Assembly: GCA_020635905.1 (NCBI GenBank)
Contig: JACJYV010000001.1
Location: 1,302,001 to 1,366,000, forward strand
Length of the DNA stretch: 64,000 nt
From: Bacteroidia bacterium
GTDB taxonomy: Bacteria; Bacteroidota; Bacteroidia; J057; JADKCL01
Direction of reading: 5' to 3'
The notes under the pieces are model-generated. The model saw only the letters and a program-made list of their open reading frames with translations, was not told where the DNA came from and did not search any database. Each line of letters begins with the position of its first letter. Position 1 is the stretch's first letter. Position numbers and translations under genes: made by a program. Shown here one piece after another: positions 1 through 8,423 of this stretch.

Positions 1-2
1 GG

Positions 3-119
3 GTAACCGGCCTGCAAAAAGATCCGTCCAGCGGCCTGCTGCTGGGTCAGCTGCATCTGGCGGTGGCGGTGAAAAATCTTTTCACCGCCCGGGTGGTCTT
101 TGATGGGGAGGCTCAATAG
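3..119 (+). CDS. 3' end of an unknown gene (partial)
   Basis: An open frame runs from the left edge of the window to a TAG at 117-119 and gives 38 residues ending in VVFDGEAQ. The start lies outside the window. The composition (LLLGQLHLAVAVKNLF, then a basic/acidic tail) is protein-like, and the next gene on the same strand begins 86 bases later, so this may be the upstream member of the same transcription unit. Nothing identifies its family. Confidence 0.4.
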   Translation, partial: VTGLQKDPSSGLLLGQLHLAVAVKNLFTARVVFDGEAQ

Positions 120-205
120 CCCCACTAACCCCACCCCCGCATTTTCAAACCAGTCCATCCCTTTTTTCCTTACCTTTGGGAAAGCTGTTATAAAATCAAT
201 TGCTC

Positions 206-799
206 ATGCGTCACCAACCCACACATCGTTCGCATTTTGCCTTTTGGGGAATTTTCCTGCTGGCCCTGGCCCTGATTCAGGGATGCGCCTGTGAATTTCA
301 ACCCGAATTTGCCGCCTCAGAAATCCAGGTTCCTGTGCAGGACACCATTTATCCTGCCCTCACGGCTGAGATCCTGGTCAAAGACGGCAGGTGCCCGGTG
401 ATGCTGGAATCTGTGCTTTGCGACGGCAAACCCATCCGCGGCAGCGTGCGTTGCGACAAGGACATTGATTTCGAAAAACAACCTTTCTTCCTCTGGGTCA
501 GAGCCACGGACGGAGGAGGCCTGGCCGGACTGGAAATCAGTCTGATCGGGGGAGAATTTGACCGCCAGGATACCCTGTTCACCTACACCGAGCCCATGCA
601 AAAACTCGCCACCTGGAAAGGTGAACGCAGCAAGGCCCTGGATGGCAAAGCCTATTACGGCCTGATTACGCCCGAAGAAGCTTATGGTGAACGCATTTCC
701 CTCACCATCCGCGCCCGTGACTATACAGGCAACGAAACCCTGATCGTTTGGGCCCTGAAATTTCCCCTGGATAAAATCCGAAAATCCAGTCCGGCCTGA
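206..799 (+). CDS. Putative lipoprotein, function unknown
   Basis: About 197 residues. I chose the ATG at 206; a TTG two codons upstream (200) is also possible. The N-terminus is basic, followed by a hydrophobic stretch (FLLALALIQGC), a reasonable lipoprotein signal with Cys27 as the likely acylated residue. The mature part contains paired cysteines (GRCPVML, ESVLCDGK, SVRCDKD) and ends with a motif rich in beta-strand residues (RISLTIRARDYTGNE), which suggests an extracytoplasmic beta-sandwich. I do not recognise the family. Its TGA overlaps the ATG of the following SRPBCC gene by one base, so the two are probably translationally coupled. Confidence 0.65.
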   Translation: MRHQPTHRSHFAFWGIFLLALALIQGCACEFQPEFAASEIQVPVQDTIYPALTAEILVKDGRCPVMLESVLCDGKPIRGSVRCDKDIDFEKQPFFLWVRATDGGGLAGLEISLIGGEFDRQDTLFTYTEPMQKLATWKGERSKALDGKAYYGLITPEEAYGERISLTIRARDYTGNETLIVWALKFPLDKIRKSSPA

Positions 800-1275
800 T
801 GTCTGCCTCAAGATACCATGTGCAAACCCGGCGTGAAATTCATGCCCCCATCGAACGGGTCTGGGAAATTCTGACCGGGGTGGAGCATTATGGCGACTGG
901 AATCCCTTTGTGGTGAAGGTGGAAATGAACACTCCCCAATTGCAGGTGGGCACCAAAATGACCCTGCACGTCCGCTGGCCGGGCGGTGGGGGAGTAAAAG
1001 CAGTGGAACAGGTGAAGGTTTTGGATGCACCTGCTATGAAAAACCAAATCCGGGAAGCAACCTGGATTTATAATTATCTGGGCATGCCTGCCGCATTGGG
1101 CATGGTCAGGGGTTCGCGCATTCAGAAGCTGCGCCAGGAACCCGGAAAACCGGTCATTTACACGGGGGAGGAGATTTTTACGGGTTGGGCCCGGCCTTTT
1201 CTTCCCCTGCAAAGGGTGATCGATGGGTTTGAAGCCCAGGCCACCGCCTTGAAAGGGATCTGCGAATTGAGGTAG
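799..1275 (+). CDS. SRPBCC (START-like) family protein
   Basis: 158 residues, the usual length of a single SRPBCC/polyketide-cyclase-like domain. The opening REIHAPIERVWEILTGVEHY followed by DWNPFVVKVEM is the characteristic first strand and helices of this fold ('I.API..VW..L.D...Y..WNPF'). The family forms a helix-grip cavity that binds hydrophobic ligands, and a specific ligand cannot be told from sequence. The gene overlaps the upstream lipoprotein gene by one base. Downstream lies an IS630-type insertion and then a strong terminator at 2633, so the insertion may have separated this unit from its original terminator. Confidence 0.8.
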   Translation: MSASRYHVQTRREIHAPIERVWEILTGVEHYGDWNPFVVKVEMNTPQLQVGTKMTLHVRWPGGGGVKAVEQVKVLDAPAMKNQIREATWIYNYLGMPAALGMVRGSRIQKLRQEPGKPVIYTGEEIFTGWARPFLPLQRVIDGFEAQATALKGICELR

Positions 1276-1369
1276 GGAAAGAGCTTCGAGTTGCAAGCTT
1301 CGGGTTTCGAGCTGCCACACAGTGGCGCCCATGGCCCGGGCTTCCACAAAGTGGGGCCCGGGCTTCTCG

Positions 1370-2029
1370 TCAAGTTGAAATTTTCGGGTAAAGCCTTTTG
1401 AGCTTTATGCGTGCTTCATTGGTTGAGAACTGCCAATCTATCCTGGCCTCTTTTTGGTTTCGGTCTTCTTCCCAGGCCTGTACTTGCAGGATCATTTTTT
1501 CTTTGCTTTCAATGCGACGATTGAGGCATTGGCCTTTCAATGTATTCAGTTCTATTTCAGCGATGTTGAGCCAACTGCCATGGGTGGGCGTGAAAACAAA
1601 TTCAAATTTCTCCAGCATCTGATGGGCTTTCTCAGGCGGAAAATATTCGTAAAATGCTGCTGGCTTGTGGGTGGAAAGGTTATCCAAAACCACTGTAATG
1701 AGTCGGGCGTGAGGATAGGCATTGTAAATCTCCTCCATAAAATCCACCCAGTCGGCAGTTTTATGCGTGTCTTTTATCCGAACGATCCGCTTTCCATCCA
1801 GGGGTTCATTGGCCATAAAGATCGAAACGGTCCCCTTACGCTCATATTCATAATCCGTGCGTAATTCTCCATTCGAGGCTCGGTAGGGCTGATTTACTTC
1901 AGCGATTAACTGATTGGGGGATTCATCCATACAAACAATCGGATGCAAGGGATCGTAGGGACGGTGATAAATGTCCAGAATCCGTTCCATCCGGTAGACG
2001 AATTCGGCATTATGTTCGGGTGGGATCAC
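1370..2029 (-). CDS. IS630 transposase, C-terminal ORF (DDE catalytic part)
   Basis: 219 residues holding the whole catalytic core. The first Asp lies in VCMDESPNQL, the second in VVLDNLSTHK, and the Glu in GSWLNIAEIE, which is the DDE signature of the IS630 family. The start shown (ATG at 2029) is inside IPPEHNAEF and is probably not used alone. The natural product is expected to be the fusion with the upstream ORF through the A7 slippery run. The stop codon is embedded in the left terminal inverted repeat. The catalytic residues are intact, so the copy could still be active. Confidence 0.85.
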   Translation of the reverse strand: MIPPEHNAEFVYRMERILDIYHRPYDPLHPIVCMDESPNQLIAEVNQPYRASNGELRTDYEYERKGTVSIFMANEPLDGKRIVRIKDTHKTADWVDFMEEIYNAYPHARLITVVLDNLSTHKPAAFYEYFPPEKAHQMLEKFEFVFTPTHGSWLNIAEIELNTLKGQCLNRRIESKEKMILQVQAWEEDRNQKEARIDWQFSTNEARIKLKRLYPKIST

Positions 2030-2036
2030 GTAATAT

Positions 2037-2522
2037 TTATGCTTCCAGGGCTTTAACTCGTTTTTTTAAAACTTGTCTCACCGACTCGTGCGAAATTGAA
2101 TCAATATAATTCAATTCTACCAAACGGTCAGCAAGAGGACGAAGCGACCACCGACCGTATCCTTCAGGGGGCTCGTTGCAACTTAATGCGATCAGATGCG
2201 CTTCCAATTTGCCATCAATTTTGATTCTGGATAGATTGCTTTCATAGCCCTTTCCACTGACAGCAACCTCGAATCCTTCCTCTACAAAGCGTTTTCGCAG
2301 AGTTTCAATGGTACGGGTCGTTACGCCGAATTCGTTGGCGACTTCCTGATCCATCAATGCAGGACCAACCCCAGATTGGTTAACTTTGAGCAACATCAAT
2401 GCACGGTTCGCTTTTTGGCGGCTGAGATTTTTTTGTTGGAGCAGTTGGTAAAGACTTTGACGCTCCGGGAAAGTGAGGGTAACGTGGTATTTTTTCATCT
2501 TTACAGAATCAGAAACCATCAC
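2037..2522 (-). CDS. IS630 transposase, N-terminal ORF (DNA-binding part)
   Basis: 161 residues. It starts with MMVSDSVKMKKYHVTLTFPE and contains a helix-turn-helix region (DQEVANEFGVTTRTIETLRK), followed by the RWSLRPLADRLVEL segment typical of the second DNA-binding helix bundle of IS630/Tc1-like transposases. The frame ends shortly after a run of seven A residues on the coding strand (2061-2067). Slippage of one base there gives LKNELKPWKHKYY, which leads directly into the catalytic frame and matches the usual IS630 linker. A single fused transposase is therefore probably made by frameshifting or transcriptional slippage. Confidence 0.85.
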   Translation of the reverse strand: MMVSDSVKMKKYHVTLTFPERQSLYQLLQQKNLSRQKANRALMLLKVNQSGVGPALMDQEVANEFGVTTRTIETLRKRFVEEGFEVAVSGKGYESNLSRIKIDGKLEAHLIALSCNEPPEGYGRWSLRPLADRLVELNYIDSISHESVRQVLKKRVKALEA

Positions 2523-2632
2523 CTCAATTCAAATAGCTGTTGAGAACACCTCCTTCTTGATAGCTAAAAAAGTGATCAATTGGTAGGTCACCCGAAAAAA
2601 TGGGATTGACGAGACACTAGTTAGTTTTTTTG

Positions 2633-2663
2633 GGGAGGCCTGCGAGGGCCTCCCTTTGTTTTT
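2633..2663. terminator. Rho-independent terminator hairpin
   Basis: An eight-base perfect stem (GGGAGGCC at 2633-2640, GGCCTCCC at 2647-2654) is followed by TTTGTTTTT, and a run of T residues also precedes it. It sits just outside the right end of the IS630 element. It can end transcription coming from the SRPBCC gene through the insertion. Confidence 0.7.
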
Positions 2664-2846
2664 GTGGCTGGTTACCTTTCGGTGCTGGCCTTGCCCTCTG
2701 CCTTCCTCAAAGCCTTACCCTGCTCCAGACAAGGGCTTGTCGGCAGCAAAACTATGCTTTTGCTTCATCCATGTAGGGCTCTGTCCTTTACAGGCCTGAG
2801 GCTTCCTGGCCGTGCCCACCCTGCCTGCAGGACCGGTCCGGGTTAT

Positions 2847-3365
2847 TTAATCTGCCCGCCTGACCTCAATTTTTCTTAACCCCTTGATATACCTTCTTCC
2901 GGACTGAATATCAGCGGTGGCAAGAAATAAAATCCTTTGCTCAAGCTGCCGGAGAGGGACTCCTTTAAGTTCGGTAATAAGGTACATTTTATCCCCGGCC
3001 GGACTATTATAGATTTCATTCCACGAAAAAACCACCTTGTACCCGTCAGATGCCACCAGAAGGAGGTAAAATTCATTGAGAAATCTGGGTTTATCCACCC
3101 GGTATTCAACCTGAGCCAGCAGCTTTTTGAGGGGGATTCCCTTCATTCCGGTCAGGGTGTCCTTTACCTCTCCCTTTTGGTTATAAATGACCTGATCTTC
3201 AACCGGCACAGCCTGCATGAATTCCAGCTCCGCCAGGGCAAAATGAACCTGCTGATTAATCTGGCCCGTTACGGATAGGGTATCCGTGGCCGGAATAATT
3301 CTTTGGGCGATCAGCGCCTGCTGCCCCAGCAGCCCAAGTAGGAAAATAATTATGTTGGTTTTCAT
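2847..3365 (-). CDS. Secreted sulfite-oxidase-like (molybdopterin-binding fold) protein
   Basis: 172 residues with an N-terminal signal peptide (MKTNIIIFLLGLLGQQALIAQ). The mature part has the layout of the small stand-alone SUOX-like domain: an early 'SVTGQI' strand, KGIPLKKLLAQV, then LLLVASDGYKVVFSWNEIYN, GVPLRQL, and the final RYIKGLRKIEV. In this superfamily the fold binds a molybdopterin cofactor, but many small secreted members lack the cysteine ligand. No Cys is visible in the expected position here, so catalytic activity is doubtful. It has no obvious operon partner: convergent IS/terminator sequence lies on one side and a long intergenic region on the other. Confidence 0.65.
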   Translation of the reverse strand: MKTNIIIFLLGLLGQQALIAQRIIPATDTLSVTGQINQQVHFALAELEFMQAVPVEDQVIYNQKGEVKDTLTGMKGIPLKKLLAQVEYRVDKPRFLNEFYLLLVASDGYKVVFSWNEIYNSPAGDKMYLITELKGVPLRQLEQRILFLATADIQSGRRYIKGLRKIEVRRAD

Positions 3366-3819
3366 CTATGGTACAATGAGATGTTCAGGTTTTTTCGGGT
3401 AGCTCGGCTGGCCTTTCCCTATTGTGGCTTCTGATTGCCGCTACTTCAGGTAAGAGGTTAATATTGAGGCTATTTAGGCAATTATTTTCATTTTTTCAAT
3501 CTGCTGCTTTTCCAATCCATGCTTTTCCCTGTCCCCCGGGGGGAGTGGTGCGGTCCCCGGGTGCTACATCTTCCTGATTGCCTGAGCTATATCGCATTTG
3601 TTTGGCGGGCTCCCTGCTGGCAGGCCCCACCCCCGCAAAAAATTTCCTGCAAAAAAAGTTGCAAATCCCTTGAATTAACTGCAATTTTAAACTGCTAGAC
3701 GATCAACCCAACCTCTCGATTTTTATTATAATATTCTTGCAACGATGGCAGTCGCAGCCATTTTTGTTGGTGTATTATATCTGCCCTGAACTGAGAAAAC
3801 TACGGTTAATTCACCCTCT
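3366..3819. other. Intergenic region upstream of the eCIS locus
   Basis: 454 bases between divergent genes. No convincing protein-coding frame was found; a 62-codon minus-strand frame at 3496-3684 lacks protein character. A GC palindrome (CCCCCGGGGG near 3533) lies mid-way. The last 100 bases are AT-rich, with TTTTATTATAATATTCTTG at 3721-3739 and GTATTATATCTG near 3772-3783. This is where a promoter for the eCIS operon would be expected, but no clean TTG...TAnnTTTG pair stands out. Confidence 0.4.
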
Positions 3820-4395
3820 ATGATCGATAACGTCCTCAATTTATTGAAGGAAAATCTGAACAATTACATCCGGATCAAGACCGAGGTGGCGGAGTCTATG
3901 ATCGTGTATCCGGATGGCAGCAGGGTGCAGGAAACCCGCAATTTTGAACCCAACCGGGTGACCATGCAGCTGATCAATCTGGCCGAGGAAAACTCCGTGA
4001 GGCCGGCTGAAATGTACATGGAAACCAGTCCCAACGGGAAAAAATATTCCGTCAATCCCGAAATACGCCTCAACCTGTTTATCCTTTTCGTAGCCAGATT
4101 CAATAACTACGAGCAATCCATGCGCTATCTTTCACTCGTGATCAGGTACTTCCAGAATCACCGGGTGTTTGACCACCAAAATTCCCCCACCCTGGGCCCC
4201 GACCAGGCAAAGATCTGGGTGGAACTGGTGACCATGCCCTTCACCCAGCAAAACGAAATCTGGAACGCCATGCGCAGCCCCTACCTGCCTTCCTTTTTAT
4301 ACAAAGTGAAGATGCTGGTTTTCAGGGACGAAGAAGCCCTCAAAATCAGCCAGGAAACCACTTCAGTTCAGGTTGAAATCAATAAATCTCTCTAA
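3820..4395 (+). CDS. eCIS DUF4255 / Pvc16-like tail terminator (cap) protein
   Basis: 191 residues. The N-terminus (MIDNVLNLLKENLNNYIR) and the central VNPEIRLNLFILFVARF ... YEQSMRYLSLVIRYFQNH segment match the DUF4255 (Pvc16 N-terminal) family. The same goes for the late VTMPFTQQNEIWNAM ... PSFLYKVKMLVF stretch. In PVC-type injection systems this protein caps the distal end of the sheath-tube and stops polymerisation. It is first in a long same-strand gene series and stands directly before the second cap-region candidate and the sheath, an order seen in many Bacteroidota eCIS loci. It lacks the long C-terminal extension of Photorhabdus Pvc16. Confidence 0.9.
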   Translation: MIDNVLNLLKENLNNYIRIKTEVAESMIVYPDGSRVQETRNFEPNRVTMQLINLAEENSVRPAEMYMETSPNGKKYSVNPEIRLNLFILFVARFNNYEQSMRYLSLVIRYFQNHRVFDHQNSPTLGPDQAKIWVELVTMPFTQQNEIWNAMRSPYLPSFLYKVKMLVFRDEEALKISQETTSVQVEINKSL

Positions 4396-4406
4396 ACCCG
4401 CTTATT

Positions 4407-5411
4407 TTGCAATACGGACGGCTTTTTAATATCGTGCTGCGGCACCAGTTTTACTACAAAGAAATTTGCAGGGACTTCGACCTTGAGCCCCTGGAAAATA
4501 CCCTTGCTTTGTTGAATAAGCACCGCATGCGCGTAATTTCCCACCCTGACCAGCTCATCGTGGTGGGGGAGGTGGATGCCAATGGAAAACCTCTCTATCC
4601 CATTTACCCGGGCACCCCCCTGTTTTTTTCCCTCAAGCTCAGAAACAAAGATTTTCTCAAGGTAACCGATTACAAATACCTGCCCAAAACGGGCCTGCTC
4701 ACCTTCAGCAACGAAGACGGCAAGAAAATACTCCGCACCAGCACCACCCCCCTCCTGAGCCGCAAATCGGATATATTCACGGTGAGAGACGGCATTGAGG
4801 GCGAAAGTTTCCTCCTGTCTCACCGTCCCTGGGCGGGCGTGCAAAACAGCGGGTTCCAGATCACCGGCCTGGAGGGCGTGTCTGCTCCCCTTTCCTATGA
4901 TCCCTCCGCCAATATGCTCCTGCTCGATACCCGCAACCAGGAGGGGGCGCAGTTTTCGGTGGAATACCCGGTTACCCTGCCCCTGGGCCATGAGGTATTT
5001 GGCCTCATCACCCTGCTGAAAAACGAATCGCTGCCCATGAACGGCGGCCTCCCCACCGAATTCACCCTTACCTTTCAGGCCATTGAGCAGGTCTGGAAAT
5101 ACTATGTGATCACCGAAAACACGGAGGACGTGTACGAGATCAAAGACAAAAGCAATCAGGTGCAGTTTCAGGTATTGGAACTGGTGAAAAACAACGTTTC
5201 CAACGTGTCAGAGGCCCTGGTGGCCCAGTATCCGGCCGGAAAGGTATCGCTCTTTCAATCCACCACCCGGGTGCCCCTGCATGAAATGGGGCTCAGGGGC
5301 ATACAGTTGCTCAAGAATGGAAACCCCGTACTGGCGAATCTGCCTTCCATTGCTTCGCAAAACGAGGATTTTCGCATCATAGATGTAACAAAAATCAGCA
5401 GTGACCTCTAA
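4407..5411 (+). CDS. eCIS-associated protein of unknown function (cap/sheath region)
   Basis: 334 residues, starting at a TTG 11 bases after the cap gene; no ATG precedes the clearly coding RLFNIVLRHQFYYKEICRDF segment. Not a family I can name. Residues 132-192 (ESFLLSHRPWAG ... FQITG ... YDPSANMLLLDTR ... AQFSVEY) resemble residues 53-110 of the sheath encoded next door (ETFILSRRPIYG ... LKLTG ... YDKASRTLTVDTT ... DLFTVTY), so both carry the same small beta-rich module. The position between terminator and sheath suggests a structural or cap-adaptor role (inference). No signal peptide or membrane segment. Confidence 0.75.
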   Translation: MQYGRLFNIVLRHQFYYKEICRDFDLEPLENTLALLNKHRMRVISHPDQLIVVGEVDANGKPLYPIYPGTPLFFSLKLRNKDFLKVTDYKYLPKTGLLTFSNEDGKKILRTSTTPLLSRKSDIFTVRDGIEGESFLLSHRPWAGVQNSGFQITGLEGVSAPLSYDPSANMLLLDTRNQEGAQFSVEYPVTLPLGHEVFGLITLLKNESLPMNGGLPTEFTLTFQAIEQVWKYYVITENTEDVYEIKDKSNQVQFQVLELVKNNVSNVSEALVAQYPAGKVSLFQSTTRVPLHEMGLRGIQLLKNGNPVLANLPSIASQNEDFRIIDVTKISSDL

Positions 5412-5456
5412 TCTCAATAAAAAAAATAATCTGTTAAACACCCAAAATCTTTTATT

Positions 5457-7319
5457 ATGACATACAAAACTCCCGGCGTCTATGTAGAAGAGATTTCAAA
5501 ACTGCCCCCCTCGGTGGCAGAAGTCTCAACCGCCATCCCAGCCTTCATCGGCTACACCCAACTCAGCCCGGGTGAAACAGTCACCGAAACCCTCGCGGTC
5601 AAAACCCCCGGGGCTACTGAGACTTTTATCCTGAGCCGCAGACCCATTTACGGCAACAGCCTCTCCGCCCTCAAACTGACGGGCGCGGTGACCGCCGCCG
5701 CGGGGTATGACAAAGCCTCCCGTACCCTCACCGTGGATACGACCGGGAAAAAAGCCGGAGACCTTTTCACGGTTACCTACTCTGCCCCCAGGGCCACCCG
5801 CATCAATACCTTCCTCGAATTCCAGAACATGTTTGGCGGCCCCAAACCCATGGATTTCAATGTGGAAACCAATGCGACCGGCTCGGCCATTCTGTCTCTG
5901 GAGCCGGCTTCACAGCCCACCTTCTCCCTGTACTACAACCTGGATATGTTCTTCCGCAACGGGGGATCCACCTGCTACATCGTCTCGGTGGGCGATTACT
6001 CGGGCAGCCTCGACAAGGACGATCTCTCCAACGGCCTCGACGCCCTGCGCCTGGAAGACGAGCCCACCCTCATCATTCAGTCGGACGCAGTGAACCTGCC
6101 TGAGCCCGATTATTACACCCTCTGCGTGGCCGCCCTGACCCAGTGCGCCGATACCCAGGACCGTTTCACCATCTTCGACGTAAAAGACAGCGACCTGGAC
6201 GCCTCCCGTTTCCGCGGGGGCGTGGTAAGCCCCTACCTGAACTACGGCGCCGCCTATTTCCCCTACCTGTTTACCAGCCTCACCTATCAGTTCCGCGAAA
6301 ACGGCGTGAATATCAAAGGTCTGGCCGGACAGGTAAGAAGCTATTCCACCGGCACCGACCAGATCAAAGTAAACTATAATGGTCCCAAAGCGGCTCCTGC
6401 GGTCAAACTGATTGGTACGCCAGAGTCAGGCAAAAATCAGGGTGAATTGTCCTTTACCTTCAATACCGCCCTGGATACCCTGACCATCAACGGGGTGGCG
6501 GTGGATGCCAATACCAAGCACACCGGCCAGGAAATCGCCGATGCCTGGACCACCTTCAAAGCGGCCAGCAACGAAACCAACGGTTTCGACATTGTGATCG
6601 ATGGCAGCGGCACCGCGCCCATCGTCAATACGGGCAATACCACCTATGCACTTCAGGGCGCCATCAACACCCTCGCCGACCTCAAAAACACCCATACCGG
6701 GCTCTACAACCAGATCAAAACCGAACTGGCCAACCAGCGGGTGGTACTGCCTCCCAGCGGGGCCATGGCGGGGGTATATGCCCAGGTGGACCGCGACCGC
6801 GGCGTCTGGAAAGCCCCGGCCAACGTGGGCATCGCTGCTGTGATTGCTCCATCGGTGAAGATCACCAACAAAATGCAGGACGACCTGAACGTGGATGCCA
6901 CCAGCGGCAAGTCCGTGAACGCCATCCGTTCCTTCCCGGGCAAAGGCACCCTCGTATGGGGCTCACGCACCCTGGCCGGCAACGACAATGAGTGGCGCTA
7001 TGTGCCGGTGCGCAGGCTCTTCATCATGATCGAGGAATCCGTGAAAAAAGCCAGCGCCTTTGCAGTATTCGAGCCCAACGACGCCAATACCTGGCTCAAA
7101 GTGCGGGCCATGATCGAAAGCTTCCTCTACAGCCTGTGGCAAAAAGGCGCCATGGCCGGAGCCACCGCCGAAGATGCCTACTTCGTGAATGTGGGCCTCG
7201 GCACCACCATGACCCCCCAGGATATCCTGGAAGGCCGCATGAACGTCGAGATCGGCATCGCCGCAGTCAGACCTGCTGAGTTTATCATCCTGAAATTCTC
7301 ACACAAGCTGCAGGAGTAG
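5457..7319 (+). CDS. eCIS contractile tail sheath protein
   Basis: 620 residues. The first residues, MTYKTPGVYVEEISKLPPSV followed by STAIPAFIGYT, are the hallmark of phage/PVC sheath subunits. The C-terminal 200 residues (DRDRGVWKAPAN, SFPGKGTLVWGSRTLAG, WRYVPVRRLFIMIEESV, then GRMNVEIGIAAVRPAEFIIL) form the conserved sheath core that makes the interlocked mesh. Between them lies a variable surface region. Its first part (residues 53-110) is a module shared with the upstream gene product. Only one sheath gene is present, unlike the three of Photorhabdus PVC and Afp. A 102-base gap with degenerate repeats separates it from the first tube gene. Confidence 0.97.
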   Translation: MTYKTPGVYVEEISKLPPSVAEVSTAIPAFIGYTQLSPGETVTETLAVKTPGATETFILSRRPIYGNSLSALKLTGAVTAAAGYDKASRTLTVDTTGKKAGDLFTVTYSAPRATRINTFLEFQNMFGGPKPMDFNVETNATGSAILSLEPASQPTFSLYYNLDMFFRNGGSTCYIVSVGDYSGSLDKDDLSNGLDALRLEDEPTLIIQSDAVNLPEPDYYTLCVAALTQCADTQDRFTIFDVKDSDLDASRFRGGVVSPYLNYGAAYFPYLFTSLTYQFRENGVNIKGLAGQVRSYSTGTDQIKVNYNGPKAAPAVKLIGTPESGKNQGELSFTFNTALDTLTINGVAVDANTKHTGQEIADAWTTFKAASNETNGFDIVIDGSGTAPIVNTGNTTYALQGAINTLADLKNTHTGLYNQIKTELANQRVVLPPSGAMAGVYAQVDRDRGVWKAPANVGIAAVIAPSVKITNKMQDDLNVDATSGKSVNAIRSFPGKGTLVWGSRTLAGNDNEWRYVPVRRLFIMIEESVKKASAFAVFEPNDANTWLKVRAMIESFLYSLWQKGAMAGATAEDAYFVNVGLGTTMTPQDILEGRMNVEIGIAAVRPAEFIILKFSHKLQE

Positions 7320-7421
7320 TCCACGGTTTGCGGTTTGCGGTTTACAGTTTACGGTCTATAGTCTAAGATCTAAAAGTCTAAAATCTAATGACTAACTTCT
7401 AAAAATCTAAAATCTCCAAAA
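7320..7421. repeat. Drifting short tandem words between sheath and tube genes
   Basis: The 102 bases between sheath and tube genes consist of slightly varying repeats: CGGTTTGCGGTTTGCGGTTT, then TTTACAGTTTACGGTCTATAG, then several copies of TCTAAAATCTAA-like words. No coding frame or terminator hairpin is visible. Comparable word-repeats occur at other gene borders in the window (29406-29510, 33772-33835, 37262-37320, 39690-39740, 60600-60685). Confidence 0.6.
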
Positions 7422-7892
7422 ATGTCATTATCAAAAAGCGATATCATCTCCACTTACCCCTTACCGGTTTACAATTATAAGGTAACCATCATCGGGGACT
7501 CGTCTGTTGACATTTCCTTCACCGAAGTGTCCGGATTAACCATTGAGTATGAAACACATACTTACATCGAAAGCGCCACCACGGGCGTGGGACCCACCAG
7601 GCTCTACATGCCTGCCCAGATCAAACCCGTGAATATCTCCCTCAAAAAGGGGATGATTCAAAGCGCCAACCTCACCTACCTCTACGACTGGATCAAGGAA
7701 TCGCAGTTCAACCAGATCTCCAAAAGGGATGTGATCGTGAGCCTCTGCGACGAAAATGGCGCACCCGTGGTGACCTGGACGGTGATCAATGCCTTCCCCA
7801 CCAAACTGGACGCCCCCACTTTCGACGCGAGTTCAAATGATGCTGCCATTCAGTCTATGGATCTGATGGCCGACCGGGTGGAAATCAAGTAA
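7422..7892 (+). CDS. eCIS inner tube protein 1 (gp19 superfamily, Pvc1-like)
   Basis: 156 residues. The layout is that of the T4 gp19-like tube family: YPLPVYNYKVTI, then SFTEVSGLTIEYE, then VNISLKKGMIQSANLTYLYDW. It ends with RDVIVSLCDENGAPVVTWTV, AFPTKLDAPTFDASSND and MDLMADRVEIK. Many copies stack as hexameric rings to form the inner tube through which cargo passes. Its position directly after the sheath and its short, regular length make it the best candidate for the main tube subunit. It is followed three bases later by a diverged paralogue. Confidence 0.93.
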   Translation: MSLSKSDIISTYPLPVYNYKVTIIGDSSVDISFTEVSGLTIEYETHTYIESATTGVGPTRLYMPAQIKPVNISLKKGMIQSANLTYLYDWIKESQFNQISKRDVIVSLCDENGAPVVTWTVINAFPTKLDAPTFDASSNDAAIQSMDLMADRVEIK

Positions 7893-7895
7893 CAG

Positions 7896-8414
7896 ATGCC
7901 ACAGTCCCGGGGAACCATCCGAAACAGTTATCCCATTCCGGTATATAATTTCAAAGTATCCCTGTTTGATACAGGGATCTTTGGAATTCCCGGGCTGGAT
8001 ACGTCGGGCGCCAATGTGCAGACCCTCAGTTTTACCGGGGTATCGGGCCTGGCCATGGAAAAAGAGCACGTGGTGTACAAGCACGGGCTCAGTTTCCTGA
8101 CCGGCTTTGATGTGATTGCTGCCCAGCCCAAAGTGGTGAATGTCACCTTCAAAAGGGGGGTGATAGCCAAAAAGGGCGAACTGGCCAGTTGGTATAAACC
8201 CTCCGGAAATTTCCTGGAAATCCTCTTTGGTAAGAAAAAGCGGGATGTACGGGTGGACCTCTGCGACGAAAAAGGGCATGCCCTGGTCAGCTGGACCTTG
8301 CGGGCCGTGGTGCCCGTGAAGCTCGACGGACCCTCCTTTGATGCCTCCTCCAACGAGGTGGCCATTGAGTCCCTGGAAGTGGTGGCTTCCTCGGTCTCAG
8401 TCGAATACCATTAA
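7896..8414 (+). CDS. eCIS tube/baseplate-proximal protein 2 (gp19 superfamily)
   Basis: 172 residues, a paralogue of the preceding tube protein: SYPIPVYNFKVSLFD, SFTGVSGLAMEKEHVVY, VNVTFKRGVIAKKGEL, RDVRVDLCDEKGHALVSWTL, VVPVKLDGPSFDASSNEVAI. It carries two insertions relative to tube protein 1 (around residues 26-42 and 122-135). In PVC-type systems additional tube-like proteins form the first ring or tube initiator above the spike, so this and the next gene may provide those layers. It starts just after the stop of the preceding gene and has no room for its own promoter. Confidence 0.9.
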   Translation: MPQSRGTIRNSYPIPVYNFKVSLFDTGIFGIPGLDTSGANVQTLSFTGVSGLAMEKEHVVYKHGLSFLTGFDVIAAQPKVVNVTFKRGVIAKKGELASWYKPSGNFLEILFGKKKRDVRVDLCDEKGHALVSWTLRAVVPVKLDGPSFDASSNEVAIESLEVVASSVSVEYH

Positions 8415-8423
8415 TTCAAATCC

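Larger units (their letters stand above)
1363..2619 (-). mobile_element. IS630-family insertion sequence
   Basis: The element is bounded by imperfect inverted repeats: TCTCGTCAAG at 1365 on the left, and its counterpart TTGACGAGA at 2606-2614 on the right. Both are followed inward by an AT-rich stretch and the shared TTTTCGGGT. A TA dinucleotide, the usual IS630 target, sits just outside the right end (2618-2619), but I see no matching TA at the left edge, so that boundary may have decayed. Two minus-strand reading frames fill the element. The stop codon of the second lies inside the left inverted repeat. Confidence 0.85.

Noticed and set aside
3496..3684. 62-codon minus-strand frame before the eCIS
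   Set aside because: Pro/Gly-rich translation with no motifs, crossing the GC palindrome; judged non-coding.
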